A DNA stretch of 64,000 bases from NCBI GenBank assembly GCA_023667695.1, contig JAMOZY010000002.1, positions 148,229-212,228 of the forward strand. Reading direction: 5' to 3'. A program made the position numbers and the translations under genes. The notes beneath the pieces are model-generated. The model was given only the letters and a program-made list of their open reading frames with translations. It did no database searches and was not told the origin of the DNA. Shown in pieces: positions 44,231-53,593 of the stretch (position 1 is the stretch's first letter; each line of letters begins with the position of its first letter). Source of the DNA: Clostridium sp. (GTDB lineage: Bacteria; Bacillota; Clostridia; Lachnospirales; Lachnospiraceae).

Positions 44231-45553
44231 CTACCCCATGGAGGACGGGATAAGAGAACCCTTCCTGCAAAATATTACAATTGCAAAGCAAAATTCATTG
44301 TCATCATAGGTAATAGAATAGGAACCTCCATATTTCTCAACAAGCTCGCAAATATTACCGATTCCGATTCCATGCTCCTCTGTACACGCTTCCTTGCTGG
44401 ACTGAAAGATTCCATTCCTAATTTGAGGCGGTTTTGCCAAGGTATTCCGGACGGAAAGGATAATCCGGTCCTGTTTTTTTACAAACTTCAGCTTTACTAC
44501 CTTTTCTTTGCAGGCTTCACAGGCCTCAAAGGCATTATCCAGCAGATTCGAAAGAAGAGTCACCACATCCTCATCTGCAATGGGAAGCTCGGATAAATCA
44601 CTGATTCTGACAACTAACAGAATGTCTTTTTTTCTTGCTTCCTGGTATTTCAGATTCAGGACTGTATTCACCATGCTGTGATTCGTATCAAATAAATCCG
44701 TACCACTGGTAATACTCTTATCCAGCTCTGTCAAATACGCTTTCAATTCGGAATACTTTTCTTCCTGGACCATTGCTGTAATGCACAGAATCTGATTTTT
44801 ATACTCATGCTCCCGCTTTTTCTGCCTTTCATAGCTTTCCCCAAGCGTCCGATAAAGGCTGGCTTCATGTTCCTTCTGAATCCGGAACCATTGTTCCTTC
44901 TGATGCTGTTCCTGCCGCTTCCGCATATCATTGAGCCATTCGGACAGGACGATATTCATAAGTAATAAAGCAATCGCGGTATACCAGAATGACTTCTCCG
45001 TTTCATAACGGACACCACTCAGGCAGAAAATAAGGATAATAAAAGGGAAAAGGATACTTCCCCAGGTTCTTAACTGCTCTATCTGTTTTAAGGCGGATTC
45101 CGATTTCTTGTTCAGATACAGCTTTAGCAGCAGAATCAGATAAAACCGCATATTTTCACATATAAGAATACTTCCGGAACCGGCTGCTGATGCAGTCATT
45201 TCCGGAAGCAGGAGTACCGGAATACAGTTCGTAAGCAGGGAACCGATGACATAGTCTATGGCAAGACTTCCACTTTGATACAACAGGGTAAGCATCACCA
45301 CCCGGCCCCGTCTGCCCGGAAAGAAAACCAGCATCCCGCCTGTCAACACTAGTACAGTCAGACATTCCCGAAGCAGAATCTGCTCGTTCAACAGCTCCGT
45401 AATGCAGACATGTACCAGTACCAGTCCAAGAAATAAAAAATACTGATATCCCTTTTTGAATTCTCTGGGTTTCTTTTCAAATATTCCGATAAAGATTATA
45501 CACAGGACAGCATGACATATCACCGTAAAAAATGTATAGCCCCACACGCTCAT
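44231..45553 (-). CDS. Agr-like sensor histidine kinase (GHKL ATPase domain)
   Basis: 440 residues. About six membrane helices (1-205) are followed by a coiled segment and the H box REHEYKNQI (His249). Next is an N box NLLDNAFEACE and a GHKL ATP-binding domain with GIGIGNICELVEKYGG. This is the AgrC/ComD-type layout of peptide-sensing kinases. The start at 45553 comes one base after the clpX stop, with GGAGAG inside the clpX end, so it is translationally coupled to clpX. A longer frame of 12 codons inside clpX is rejected. No agrB/agrD-like peptide genes were found, so the signal is unknown. Confidence 0.85.
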   Translation of the reverse strand: MSVWGYTFFTVICHAVLCIIFIGIFEKKPREFKKGYQYFLFLGLVLVHVCITELLNEQILLRECLTVLVLTGGMLVFFPGRRGRVVMLTLLYQSGSLAIDYVIGSLLTNCIPVLLLPEMTASAAGSGSILICENMRFYLILLLKLYLNKKSESALKQIEQLRTWGSILFPFIILIFCLSGVRYETEKSFWYTAIALLLMNIVLSEWLNDMRKRQEQHQKEQWFRIQKEHEASLYRTLGESYERQKKREHEYKNQILCITAMVQEEKYSELKAYLTELDKSITSGTDLFDTNHSMVNTVLNLKYQEARKKDILLVVRISDLSELPIADEDVVTLLSNLLDNAFEACEACKEKVVKLKFVKKQDRIILSVRNTLAKPPQIRNGIFQSSKEACTEEHGIGIGNICELVEKYGGSYSITYDDNEFCFAIVIFCRKGSLIPSSMG

Positions 45554-45554
45554 C

Positions 45555-46937
45555 CTAACTCTCCAATGCCAATACGCCGCGCATATCAATCAGCGGCGCA
45601 CCGGTTCCCCGGATATAATCACCGGTAATGGTCACCCGGCCGATACTGTCATCCCGCGGAATCTGATACATAATATCCAGCATAAATTCTTCAATGATTG
45701 CACGTAAAGCTCTGGCACCGGTTTTCTTTTCCATGGCCTTTTCCGCAATGGCTTCATAAGCAGATTCGTCAAAGCGCAAATCCACCTCATCCAGACTTAA
45801 CAGCTTCTGATACTGCTTCAAAATTGCATTTTTCGGTTCCTTGAGGATTTGAATCATTTTTTCCCGGTCCAATGCCTCTAAGGTATACAGTACCGGAAGC
45901 CGACCCAGAAACTCCGGTATCATTCCAAATTCCCGTAAGTCCTCAAGGGTAACCTGCTTCAGCAGATTATCGTCTCCGTCATACTTATCCTTTAAATCTG
46001 CCCGAAAGCCCATGGAGGACTGTTTGTTCAGCCTTGCCTTGATGATATCCTCGATATCCGGAAAGGCACCGCCGCAGATAAATAAAATATTCTTTGTATT
46101 AATCGTCGTCAGAGGCACCATGGCATTCTTGCTTCCAGCGCCTACCGGAACCTCAACCTCTGCTCCCTCCAGCAGCTTCAGCAAGCCCTGCTGTACCGAC
46201 TCTCCACTGACATCCCGGCTGTTGGTATTCCGCTTTTTGGCGATTTTATCAATTTCGTCAATAAATACGATTCCCCGTTCTGCCCGCTCCACATCATTAT
46301 CCGCCGCCGCTAACAGCTTGGATAATACGCTTTCCACATCATCACCAATGTACCCGGCCTCGGTCAGAGTGGTCGCATCGGTAATTGCCAGAGGAACATT
46401 TAACAGCCGCGCAATGGTCTTTACCAGATAGGTCTTTCCACTACCGGTGGGACCAATCATCAGCATATTGGATTTCTCAATCTCAATATCATCCATGGTA
46501 TCTGTCAGAACACGCTTATAATGATTATAAACGGCTACAGAAATGACCTTTTTCGCATAATCCTGCCCGATTACATACTCATCTAACTGTGCCTTCATAA
46601 TATGTGGCGCCGGTATGGTTTTTAAATCCAGCTCCGGCTCTTTCTTCTTTTCTTCCTTTTTCTTCTTTTTTACCTTCTGGGACTTAGGAATATTCTGCGC
46701 CCCGCCCAAATGAAACTGAGACATGTCAAAGTTACTCAAATCCATGAACTGCATACTGCTGTTATTGCTAAAGGTGTCAAAGGTATTCTGCATACAGCTG
46801 GAACAGATATATATATCATTGGGCAGATGAATCAGCTTACCAGTCACACTTTCCGGTCTGCGGCACAGGTAACAATAATTCTCATATTCATTTTCATCTT
46901 CCTGGTTTTCTTCGTGTTCTATCATATCTTTTGCCAT
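45555..46937 (-). CDS. clpX: ClpX-type AAA+ unfoldase (divergent paralog)
   Basis: 460 residues against about 420 for usual ClpX. The N-terminal zinc-binding domain has Cys22/25/45/48 (CYLC and CSSC), then an unusual Lys/Glu-rich linker (KVKKKKKEEKKKEPE). Walker A GPTGSGKT is at 162-169, pore loop GYIGDD in place of GYVGED, Walker B IVFIDEIDKIAKK, and sensor 2 GARALRAIIEE. The ClpP-binding IGF tripeptide is MGF here (SSMGFRADL). It is not next to clpP or tig, so it may be a second ClpX or an unfoldase with its own partner. A GGAGG fixes the start at 46937. It is coupled to the kinase gene downstream. Confidence 0.85.
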   Translation of the reverse strand: MAKDMIEHEENQEDENEYENYCYLCRRPESVTGKLIHLPNDIYICSSCMQNTFDTFSNNSSMQFMDLSNFDMSQFHLGGAQNIPKSQKVKKKKKEEKKKEPELDLKTIPAPHIMKAQLDEYVIGQDYAKKVISVAVYNHYKRVLTDTMDDIEIEKSNMLMIGPTGSGKTYLVKTIARLLNVPLAITDATTLTEAGYIGDDVESVLSKLLAAADNDVERAERGIVFIDEIDKIAKKRNTNSRDVSGESVQQGLLKLLEGAEVEVPVGAGSKNAMVPLTTINTKNILFICGGAFPDIEDIIKARLNKQSSMGFRADLKDKYDGDDNLLKQVTLEDLREFGMIPEFLGRLPVLYTLEALDREKMIQILKEPKNAILKQYQKLLSLDEVDLRFDESAYEAIAEKAMEKKTGARALRAIIEEFMLDIMYQIPRDDSIGRVTITGDYIRGTGAPLIDMRGVLALES

Positions 46938-47119
46938 AACATCCTCCATCGTTACTTTCAAAATCCTTTTGTCTGTAGGAATCCATTTACATAATCATAG
47001 GGGCATTATAGCAAAAAAGCCATCATAATTCTATCCATATTTATAGGAATATATTGAAATTTATGTAAATTTTATTGTCTGTTTCTTCCTACAGACCAGG
47101 GACAAACCGTTTCTTCCAT

Positions 47120-48169
47120 TTATCGTCCCTGGCATTCCTTTGGCTTTTTGCTGCAAAGCCCTATACAGGTTCCAAGCCCATATGCCAGATGGAGCAGCAG
47201 GAACAGACCGGGAAGCAGCAAATCACTGATATAGAAGGTTTTTCGTTTTAAAATGCCGGCCGCTGTCATGAACAATGCCAGCAGTCCGTATGCTCCCCAC
47301 ATGGCAGCCGCCAGCCAGGGAAACTTAAAAAAGCAAAGAACCGTTGTAATTATAATACCCAGAATAAATACAAAGGGAACAAAATGATACAGGGACAAAC
47401 ACCCTGGACACACCTTCACCGTACGGCCAATCCAATATCCGTTTCCGTATTTCTGCTTTATCATACCAGGTAAGGAATTCCGGATATATTGATAAGAAAT
47501 AATCTCCGGATCATAACAAAACCGATAACCGGCCTGACGCATCCGGTAATGCAGCTCATTGTCCTCTGTCCGCCCCAGGGCTTCATTAAAACCACCTACC
47601 TCCTGGAAAATACTGCTTCGGTAGGCAGCATGAAACATAGAGTCCACATATTTCCTGCCACTCTCCCGACGATAGGGTGCAATACTGCTCCCGAACATAG
47701 AGGTTTCCGCCAGAAACAGGGTTTCCCGCCAGGGGGTAGACTGTGCAATCTGATTGGGTCTGGGTCCTCCGGTAATCCATTCCCCTTCTTCCTGCAAGGC
47801 CACATTTTTGCTGACAAAATCCTTTGGTATGGAAGCGTGGGCATCAATGCGGATTAAAATATCTCCCCTTGTCTCCCGGATAACTACATTCCAGCCTGCT
47901 GCCTGCTGCCGTTTCGGATTATCCAGAACCTGAATCCGGCAAAAGCCCAATTCCTTCTGTCGGGCGGCATAAGCCTCCAGCTTCTTCCTGGTGCCATCGG
48001 TAGACGCACTATCGGTCAAAAGGATTTCCATCCGCCCATGGGGATAATCCTGATTCGATATATCCTGCAGCAAGTCCTCAATCACAGCTTCTTCATTATA
48101 AGCCACCACCCCAAGGGTTACCGTCCAATCATTTTTTTGTTTTTCTTCCGATACCTGATTCAAATCCAT
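47120..48169 (-). CDS. Membrane-associated family 2 glycosyltransferase
   Basis: 349 residues. The GT-A domain (about 15-240) shows VTLGVVAYNEEAVIEDLLQD, LTDSASTDGTRK, IRIDAHASIPKDFV (DxD-like DAH) and GRTEDNELHYRMRQAGYRF. The C-terminal part has three or four membrane helices. This is close to glycosyltransferases that extend lipid-linked glycans or exopolysaccharide. It is the last gene of the glmM-started operon, with a GAGG before the ATG. The sugar donor cannot be read from the sequence. Confidence 0.85.
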   Translation of the reverse strand: MDLNQVSEEKQKNDWTVTLGVVAYNEEAVIEDLLQDISNQDYPHGRMEILLTDSASTDGTRKKLEAYAARQKELGFCRIQVLDNPKRQQAAGWNVVIRETRGDILIRIDAHASIPKDFVSKNVALQEEGEWITGGPRPNQIAQSTPWRETLFLAETSMFGSSIAPYRRESGRKYVDSMFHAAYRSSIFQEVGGFNEALGRTEDNELHYRMRQAGYRFCYDPEIISYQYIRNSLPGMIKQKYGNGYWIGRTVKVCPGCLSLYHFVPFVFILGIIITTVLCFFKFPWLAAAMWGAYGLLALFMTAAGILKRKTFYISDLLLPGLFLLLHLAYGLGTCIGLCSKKPKECQGR

Positions 48170-48210
48170 ATGCTTCCTCTCTGTGACACTCCCAGCCCTC
48201 CGGCTGTTTT

Positions 48211-49425
48211 TTAGCTCATCTGCTTACACAATTCCTGATAACAGGTGTGGAAGGTTTGAATCACATAAGCCACCTGCGCATCCGTCAGGCAGGTATGAAG
48301 GGGAAGGGTTATTTCATTTTCAAACTGTGCAATGGCATTGGGATACGCTTCCCTCCGAAAGCCCAGATTCTGATAAGCCGTATGAAGGGGCAGCGGCTTA
48401 TAATGTACATTGGTGCTTACCTCCTGCTCCGCCATTCGGATAATCAATTGATTCCGGAATTCCATGGACTTTCCATCCAGCCAGAGCAGACACAGATGGG
48501 CGCTGGAGCGATACTGCTCCCCCTGGTGGCACAGGCCATGTACCGGCAAATCCGCCAGACCCTTCTGGTATTGTTCTAATATCTCATGTCTGCGGTTCAG
48601 CATGGCTTCATAACGCTTCATCTGTACCAGTCCAATCGCCGCATGGACATCTGTCATATTACATTTATAATATGGAGCTACGATATCATATTCCCATGCG
48701 CCCAACAGGGTCTTTGCCAATGCATCCTTAGACTGCCCATGCAGAGACAGCAGCATATACTGACGGTAAATGGCTTCCACATCCATGCCCTTCACCGTCC
48801 TCCAGGTCAGTCCTCCTCCCTCTGCAGTAGTCAGATTTTTCACCGCATGAAAGGAAAAGGAAGAAAAATCAGCAATGCTGCCGCTTGTCTTTCCATTGCG
48901 AACTGCTCCAAAGGAATGCGAAGCATCCGCCATTACAATGATTCGGTTATACAGGCGTTGCAGCTCATTGGCCGGCTGGAATAATCCTTTTTTTCGTTCT
49001 ACAATCTCAAAAATCCGGTCATAATCACAGATAATGCCAGCCAGGTCTACCGGGATGATTACCTTGGTCTTTTCCGTAATTAACTGCTCTAACTGTTCAT
49101 AATCCATCTCCAGGGAATCCGGCTGGGTATCCACCAGCTTCAGGGTGGCGCCTACATGGCAGACCACGCTGGCAGAGGCTGTATACGTATATGCACTGGT
49201 AATCACCTCATCTCCCGGTCCGATGTCCAAAAGACGCAGGGTCATTTCCATACAGGCGGTAGAAGAATTCAGGCAGACCGCCCGGTCTGTCCCGCAATAA
49301 GCGGCGATTTCTTTCTCTAATTCCTTGGTTCTTGGTCCGGTGGTAATCCAACCGGAGCGTAACGCTTCTGCTACTGCTTCAATCTCCTCTTCCGTTATAT
49401 CCGGTGGTGAAAATGGTATCTTCAT
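48211..49425 (-). CDS. DegT/DnrJ/EryC1 sugar aminotransferase
   Basis: 404 residues. PLP-dependent amination of a keto-sugar nucleotide. Seen: IPFSPPDITEEEIEAVAEAL, SGWITTGPRTKELEKEIAAY, NSSTACMEMTLRLLDIGPGD, ADASHSFGA, and the PLP lysine in FSFHAVKNLTTAEGG. The start at 49425 follows AAGGAGG. The upstream 4,6-dehydratase (50164-52050) would supply the 4-keto substrate, and the phosphosugar transferase (49459-50142) would use a product of this route. No N-acetyltransferase is present. Confidence 0.9.
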   Translation of the reverse strand: MKIPFSPPDITEEEIEAVAEALRSGWITTGPRTKELEKEIAAYCGTDRAVCLNSSTACMEMTLRLLDIGPGDEVITSAYTYTASASVVCHVGATLKLVDTQPDSLEMDYEQLEQLITEKTKVIIPVDLAGIICDYDRIFEIVERKKGLFQPANELQRLYNRIIVMADASHSFGAVRNGKTSGSIADFSSFSFHAVKNLTTAEGGGLTWRTVKGMDVEAIYRQYMLLSLHGQSKDALAKTLLGAWEYDIVAPYYKCNMTDVHAAIGLVQMKRYEAMLNRRHEILEQYQKGLADLPVHGLCHQGEQYRSSAHLCLLWLDGKSMEFRNQLIIRMAEQEVSTNVHYKPLPLHTAYQNLGFRREAYPNAIAQFENEITLPLHTCLTDAQVAYVIQTFHTCYQELCKQMS

Positions 49426-49458
49426 TCTTTGGTCCTCCTTTTCCAATGACACAGCCTG

Positions 49459-50142
49459 TTACAAAACTGCAAATACAGTATCAAACATGATTTTAATATC
49501 CCGCCAGAACTGAAACCGCCTTATATAATCAAGATTATACTTCATCTTTTCCGGCAGTACCTGCTCCACATAAACCCGGTCTGCATCCTCTGCCTCTTCT
49601 AACAGCTTTGCCTCATCTTTGTAACGAATACTGGCCTCCGAGGTAATACCGGCCGGCAGAAGCAGGGTTGCCCACATTTCCGGCGTATACTGACTGACAT
49701 ACCGGGGTACCTCCGGACGGGTTCCTACAAAGCTCATATCTCCTGTGAATACATTAAACAGCTGGGGAATTTCATCCAGCCGGAATTTTCTTAATATATG
49801 ACCGGAACGGGTAATCCGCGGGTCTGCTCCAACCGTCACCTGGGCGCCAAGCTTTTCCGCATCTGTTACCATGGTTCGAAACTTAAAGATACGGAATTCC
49901 CGTCCGCCGGTTGTAATCCTTATCTGACGGAACATCACCGGTCCCTTGGAATCCAGCTTAATCCAGATGCTGATTCCCAGCATGACCGGAGACAGCAAAA
50001 GAATCAACAGGACCGATACCAGAATATCAAACAGCCGCTTGCAGAACAGTCCAAGCGGCTTTTGCTTCAATATTTCATAATATTCTGCTACCTGGGGTGA
50101 ATGCATACACTCCGGCAGCTCTTCCCATTTTTTCAGAATCAT
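49459..50142 (-). CDS. Initiating sugar-phosphate transferase
   Basis: 227 residues. The bacterial sugar transferase domain begins with one membrane or re-entrant helix (RLFDILVSVLLILLLSPVML), then KLDSKGPVMFRQIRI, REFRIFKFRTMVTDA, LRKFRLDEIPQLFNV and GDMSFVGTRPEVPRYV. It lacks the N-terminal multi-helix part of WbaP, so it is the small PglC-like monotopic form. It would transfer a sugar-1-phosphate to undecaprenyl phosphate, starting glycan assembly. It sits between the dehydratase and the aminotransferase. Confidence 0.9.
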   Translation of the reverse strand: MILKKWEELPECMHSPQVAEYYEILKQKPLGLFCKRLFDILVSVLLILLLSPVMLGISIWIKLDSKGPVMFRQIRITTGGREFRIFKFRTMVTDAEKLGAQVTVGADPRITRSGHILRKFRLDEIPQLFNVFTGDMSFVGTRPEVPRYVSQYTPEMWATLLLPAGITSEASIRYKDEAKLLEEAEDADRVYVEQVLPEKMKYNLDYIRRFQFWRDIKIMFDTVFAVL

Positions 50143-50163
50143 ATGCTCTTTCCTTTCCGGTTC

Positions 50164-52050
50164 CTATCCCTCTTCCTGCGGATTATAGGTCGGTACGACC
50201 TCCTGAATGATTTTCCTGATATTCTCCGGCTCCTGTTCCATTACCTTCTTCAAGGTATCCAGCTGGCGAACAAACTTGTCCTCGTCAATATCAATGGGCT
50301 TACCAATATGAATCATCTTATTCTTCGTATCCTTCATGCCCTCTTCATCCATCAGCAGCTCTTCGTACAGCTTTTCTCCCGGCCGCAGGCCAGTAAAGGT
50401 AATGGGAATATCCTCATATGGAGTATAACCGGATAAGCGAATTAAATTCTCTGCCAAATCCAGAATTTTAACCGGCTCACCCATATCCAGAACAAAGATT
50501 TCACCACCCTTGGCATAAAGCCCGGCTTCAATCACCAGAGATACCGCCTCCGGTATGGTCATAAAATACCGGATGATATCCGGATGGGTCACTGTCACCG
50601 GACCGCCTCTGGCAATCTGCTTCTTAAAAAGCGGAATGACACTTCCGTTACTGCCCAATACATTGCCAAACCGGACGGCTACGAATTCCGTCTTGGAACG
50701 ATTGTTGTACATCTGAACAATCATCTCGCACATCCGCTTGGAGGCTCCCATGATATTTGTGGGATTTACCGCCTTATCTGTGGATATCAGTACAAACCGC
50801 TGGGTGCCAAACCGGTCGGCAGCCTGTACGGTCTTTAATGTACCAAATACGTTATTTTTAATCGCCTCATTGGGGCTGTCCTCCATCAGAGGCACATGCT
50901 TATGGGCCGCCGCATGGTATACAATATCCGGACGATACTTTTCAAATACGGCATTCACCCGGCTGGTATTCCGGACCGAACCAATCAGAACCTCCAGATT
51001 GAGTCTCGGATATTTCCGTTCCAGCTCCTGCTTGATTTCATAAGCATTATTTTCATATATATCAAATACAATCAACTGCTTTGGTATATGTCTTGCAATC
51101 TGCCGGCACAACTCACTGCCGATGGAACCACCGCCGCCAGTTACCAGAACCACCTTGCCCCGAACATATTCTGCAATAGAATCTACATTAACGGATATCG
51201 GCTCCCTGCCCAGCAAATCCTCAATTTCCACGCCTCTTAGATTACTGATGCCTACCTCTCCGTTTACCAGCTGGTAAATTCCCGGCAGTATCTTCAATTC
51301 ACAATCCGATTCCTTACATATGTTCGTAATTTCTTTTATATCCTTCTTGGAAGCAGAAGGCAGGGCAATGATGATTTCATCAATTTCATACTTTCGCGCA
51401 TGATGCAGAATGGTATCCCGGTTTCCCACTACCTTGATGCCCTGTACATACTTTCCAATCTTCGCCGGATTATCATCAATCAGGCACTTTACCTGACCAT
51501 TGATATAGCTGCTGTTGGTAATTTCCTTAATCAGCATATTGCAGGATTCCCCAGCACCAATAATCATAATCCGGCTGGCATTTTTATTCCGGATTCTTTT
51601 ATTTTTCAGCATCCGGAAGAAGCGGTACGCAAACCGGGAGGCTAAAATCAGAAAGAAAAATACACCCACATAAATGATATAATAGCTGCGGAACATATCC
51701 ATTCCCAAAATCGTATAGCCTGCCAGCTGTAAAACCGTTGACAACCCGCTCGCAATTATGATATTCCCCGCTTCCAAGGGGCCTGCATACTGCCAGATAC
51801 TGCTGTATAACCGAAAAAATATAAAAATTATCAGGGTACAGATAATATTAATCGGCAGATACTTCAACATCATCTGAATATACTGCAGCTCCACTGCCGC
51901 CCAATTCAGATTAAACCGCAGCAATATCGTTAATCCGCTTGCCAGTATGATTGCAGCTATATCGTACAGCACCAGCAGAGTCCTCCGTACCAGCAGCTGT
52001 TGGTCAAAGGGTTCTTCCTTTTTTCGTTTCCAGTAACTTTTCAGACTCAT
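50164..52050 (-). CDS. UDP-sugar 4,6-dehydratase, membrane-bound (CapD/PglF type)
   Basis: 628 residues. Four N-terminal membrane helices (about 20-145) are followed by a CoA-binding-like Rossmann segment (SRIMIIGAGESCNMLIKEI). The NAD-binding dehydratase domain then shows VVLVTGGGGSIGSELCRQI, HAAAHKHVPLMEDSP, VLISTDKAVNPTNIMGASKR and VRFGNVLGSNGSVIPLF. The usual Tyr of the YxxxK pair is Met (MGASK), as in PglF/FlaA1-type 4,6-dehydratases. It probably acts on UDP-GlcNAc made via GlmM and begins four bases after glmM ends. Confidence 0.92.
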   Translation of the reverse strand: MSLKSYWKRKKEEPFDQQLLVRRTLLVLYDIAAIILASGLTILLRFNLNWAAVELQYIQMMLKYLPINIICTLIIFIFFRLYSSIWQYAGPLEAGNIIIASGLSTVLQLAGYTILGMDMFRSYYIIYVGVFFFLILASRFAYRFFRMLKNKRIRNKNASRIMIIGAGESCNMLIKEITNSSYINGQVKCLIDDNPAKIGKYVQGIKVVGNRDTILHHARKYEIDEIIIALPSASKKDIKEITNICKESDCELKILPGIYQLVNGEVGISNLRGVEIEDLLGREPISVNVDSIAEYVRGKVVLVTGGGGSIGSELCRQIARHIPKQLIVFDIYENNAYEIKQELERKYPRLNLEVLIGSVRNTSRVNAVFEKYRPDIVYHAAAHKHVPLMEDSPNEAIKNNVFGTLKTVQAADRFGTQRFVLISTDKAVNPTNIMGASKRMCEMIVQMYNNRSKTEFVAVRFGNVLGSNGSVIPLFKKQIARGGPVTVTHPDIIRYFMTIPEAVSLVIEAGLYAKGGEIFVLDMGEPVKILDLAENLIRLSGYTPYEDIPITFTGLRPGEKLYEELLMDEEGMKDTKNKMIHIGKPIDIDEDKFVRQLDTLKKVMEQEPENIRKIIQEVVPTYNPQEEG

Positions 52051-52053
52051 TTT

Positions 52054-53406
52054 CTAAACACTGTGTCCTTTCGCCTTCAGTAAATCCACTACCTGATATA
52101 CATAGTGGCTGCAAAGCGCATCGGTTTTAGCCTCCACCATGACCCGGATTACCGGTTCTGTTCCACTTTCCCGGAGCAGAATCCGTCCATCACTGCCCAG
52201 TTCTTCTTCAATCCTTGCTACCATGGCACATACATCCTGATCTGCCCTTGCCTCCGGCTTACTCTTCACCTTTACATTTACAAGAAGCTGTGGATAAATG
52301 GTCAGGTCATGGAACAGCTCAGATGCCTTCTGCTTGCTTTCCAGCATAACCTCCATAATCTTCAAGGAGGTCAGCACGCCGTCACCGGTAGTAGCAAACT
52401 TGCTGAAAATAATATGTCCGGACTGCTCTCCCCCTAAGGAATGCCCATTTTCCATCATATTCTCATACACATATTTATCGCCAACCGCCGTTTTTTCATA
52501 CTTGATGCCACAGCGGTCGAAGGCTTTATATAATCCTAAATTCGACATAACGGTTGTTACAACCGTGTCATTCGACAGTTCGCCTCTGGATTTCAGATAT
52601 TTCCCACACATATACAAAATCTTGTCACCGTCAATGATTTCTCCCCTGTCATCCACTGCCAGACAACGGTCTGCATCACCGTCATAAGCAAAGCCGATAT
52701 CCAGCCGCTTCTCTTTTACAAAGCTCTGCAGCACCTCAATGTGGGTGGAACCACAATGGTCATTAATATTCACTCCGTCCGGCTCTGCATGAATCACGTA
52801 GGTCTTTGCCCCCAATGCCTCAAATACATACTTCGCTACCGTAGAGGCCGCACCGTTGGCACAATCCAGTCCTACCCGTACATTCTTAAAGGAACGGGTT
52901 GCCAGAGTCATCAGATAACCAATATAACGGTTTCTGCCACTGGCATAATCCGTGGTCCGTCCGATATGCTCCCGGGTTGCCAGGGGGATTTCCTCCAACA
53001 GCCCATCGATGTAGGCCTCAATCTGATTCTCCACGCCTGCATCCATCTTAGACCCGTTGCCATTAATAATTTTAATACCATTATCATAAAATGGATTATG
53101 GCTGGCAGAAATCATAATACCACAGTCAAATTCATCCACTCTGGTAATGTAGGATACGCCTGGTGTGGGCGTTACATGCATCAGACATACATCCGCCCCG
53201 CTTGCCGTCAGACCGGACACCAATGCATATTCAAACATATAGCTGGAGCGTCTGGTATCCTTGCCAATGACAATCCGCGCTCTGCCGTCTACTTTTTGTT
53301 TTCCATAGTAATATCCCAAAAAACGCCCTACTTTATATGCATGCTCTACCGTTAAATCTATATTTGCTTCTCCCCGGAAGCCGTCTGTTCCAAAATATTT
53401 ACCCAT
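52054..53406 (-). CDS. glmM: Phosphoglucosamine mutase
   Basis: 450 residues. Interconverts glucosamine-6-phosphate and glucosamine-1-phosphate for UDP-GlcNAc. Seen: KYFGTDGFRGEANI at the start, the phospho-serine loop MISASHNPFYDNGIK, the metal loop DGDADRCLAVD, the sugar-binding GGEQSGHIIF and the C-terminal RESGTEPVIRVMVEA. The start at 53406 (MGKYFGTDG) is supported by AAGGA. It leads a five-gene glycan operon, behind a good promoter at 53445-53473. Confidence 0.95.
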   Translation of the reverse strand: MGKYFGTDGFRGEANIDLTVEHAYKVGRFLGYYYGKQKVDGRARIVIGKDTRRSSYMFEYALVSGLTASGADVCLMHVTPTPGVSYITRVDEFDCGIMISASHNPFYDNGIKIINGNGSKMDAGVENQIEAYIDGLLEEIPLATREHIGRTTDYASGRNRYIGYLMTLATRSFKNVRVGLDCANGAASTVAKYVFEALGAKTYVIHAEPDGVNINDHCGSTHIEVLQSFVKEKRLDIGFAYDGDADRCLAVDDRGEIIDGDKILYMCGKYLKSRGELSNDTVVTTVMSNLGLYKAFDRCGIKYEKTAVGDKYVYENMMENGHSLGGEQSGHIIFSKFATTGDGVLTSLKIMEVMLESKQKASELFHDLTIYPQLLVNVKVKSKPEARADQDVCAMVARIEEELGSDGRILLRESGTEPVIRVMVEAKTDALCSHYVYQVVDLLKAKGHSV

Positions 53407-53444
53407 TCTGACTGGTTCCTTTCTATGTAACAACATATTAGTTT

Positions 53445-53473
53445 ATTATAGGATATTTTATCCAATTAGGCAA
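53445..53473 (-). promoter_or_regulatory. Promoter of the glmM glycan operon
   Basis: Minus strand TTGCCT, 17 bases, TATAAT. Confidence 0.65.
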
Positions 53474-53516
53474 GGTTTGTTCATAATACCTTAATAATTC
53501 TTTTCAATTCTTACTA

Positions 53517-53545
53517 TTGTTAATTTTTTCCGGATATACTATACT
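53517..53545 (+). promoter_or_regulatory. Promoter of the lipid kinase gene
   Basis: TTGTTA, 17 bases, TATACT, 48 bases before the ATG. It is divergent from the glmM promoter. Confidence 0.6.
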
Positions 53546-53593
53546 ACATACATGTAAAATACAGAATTATTGGTTGATTGGAGGAAGGCTTCC

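Noticed and set aside
46970..47096. Eleven-base inverted repeat GTCTGTAGGAA flanking the clpX upstream region
   Set aside because: The arms are short and about 115 bases apart, the interior looks like an ordinary promoter region, and there is no second copy. Chance pairing is likely.
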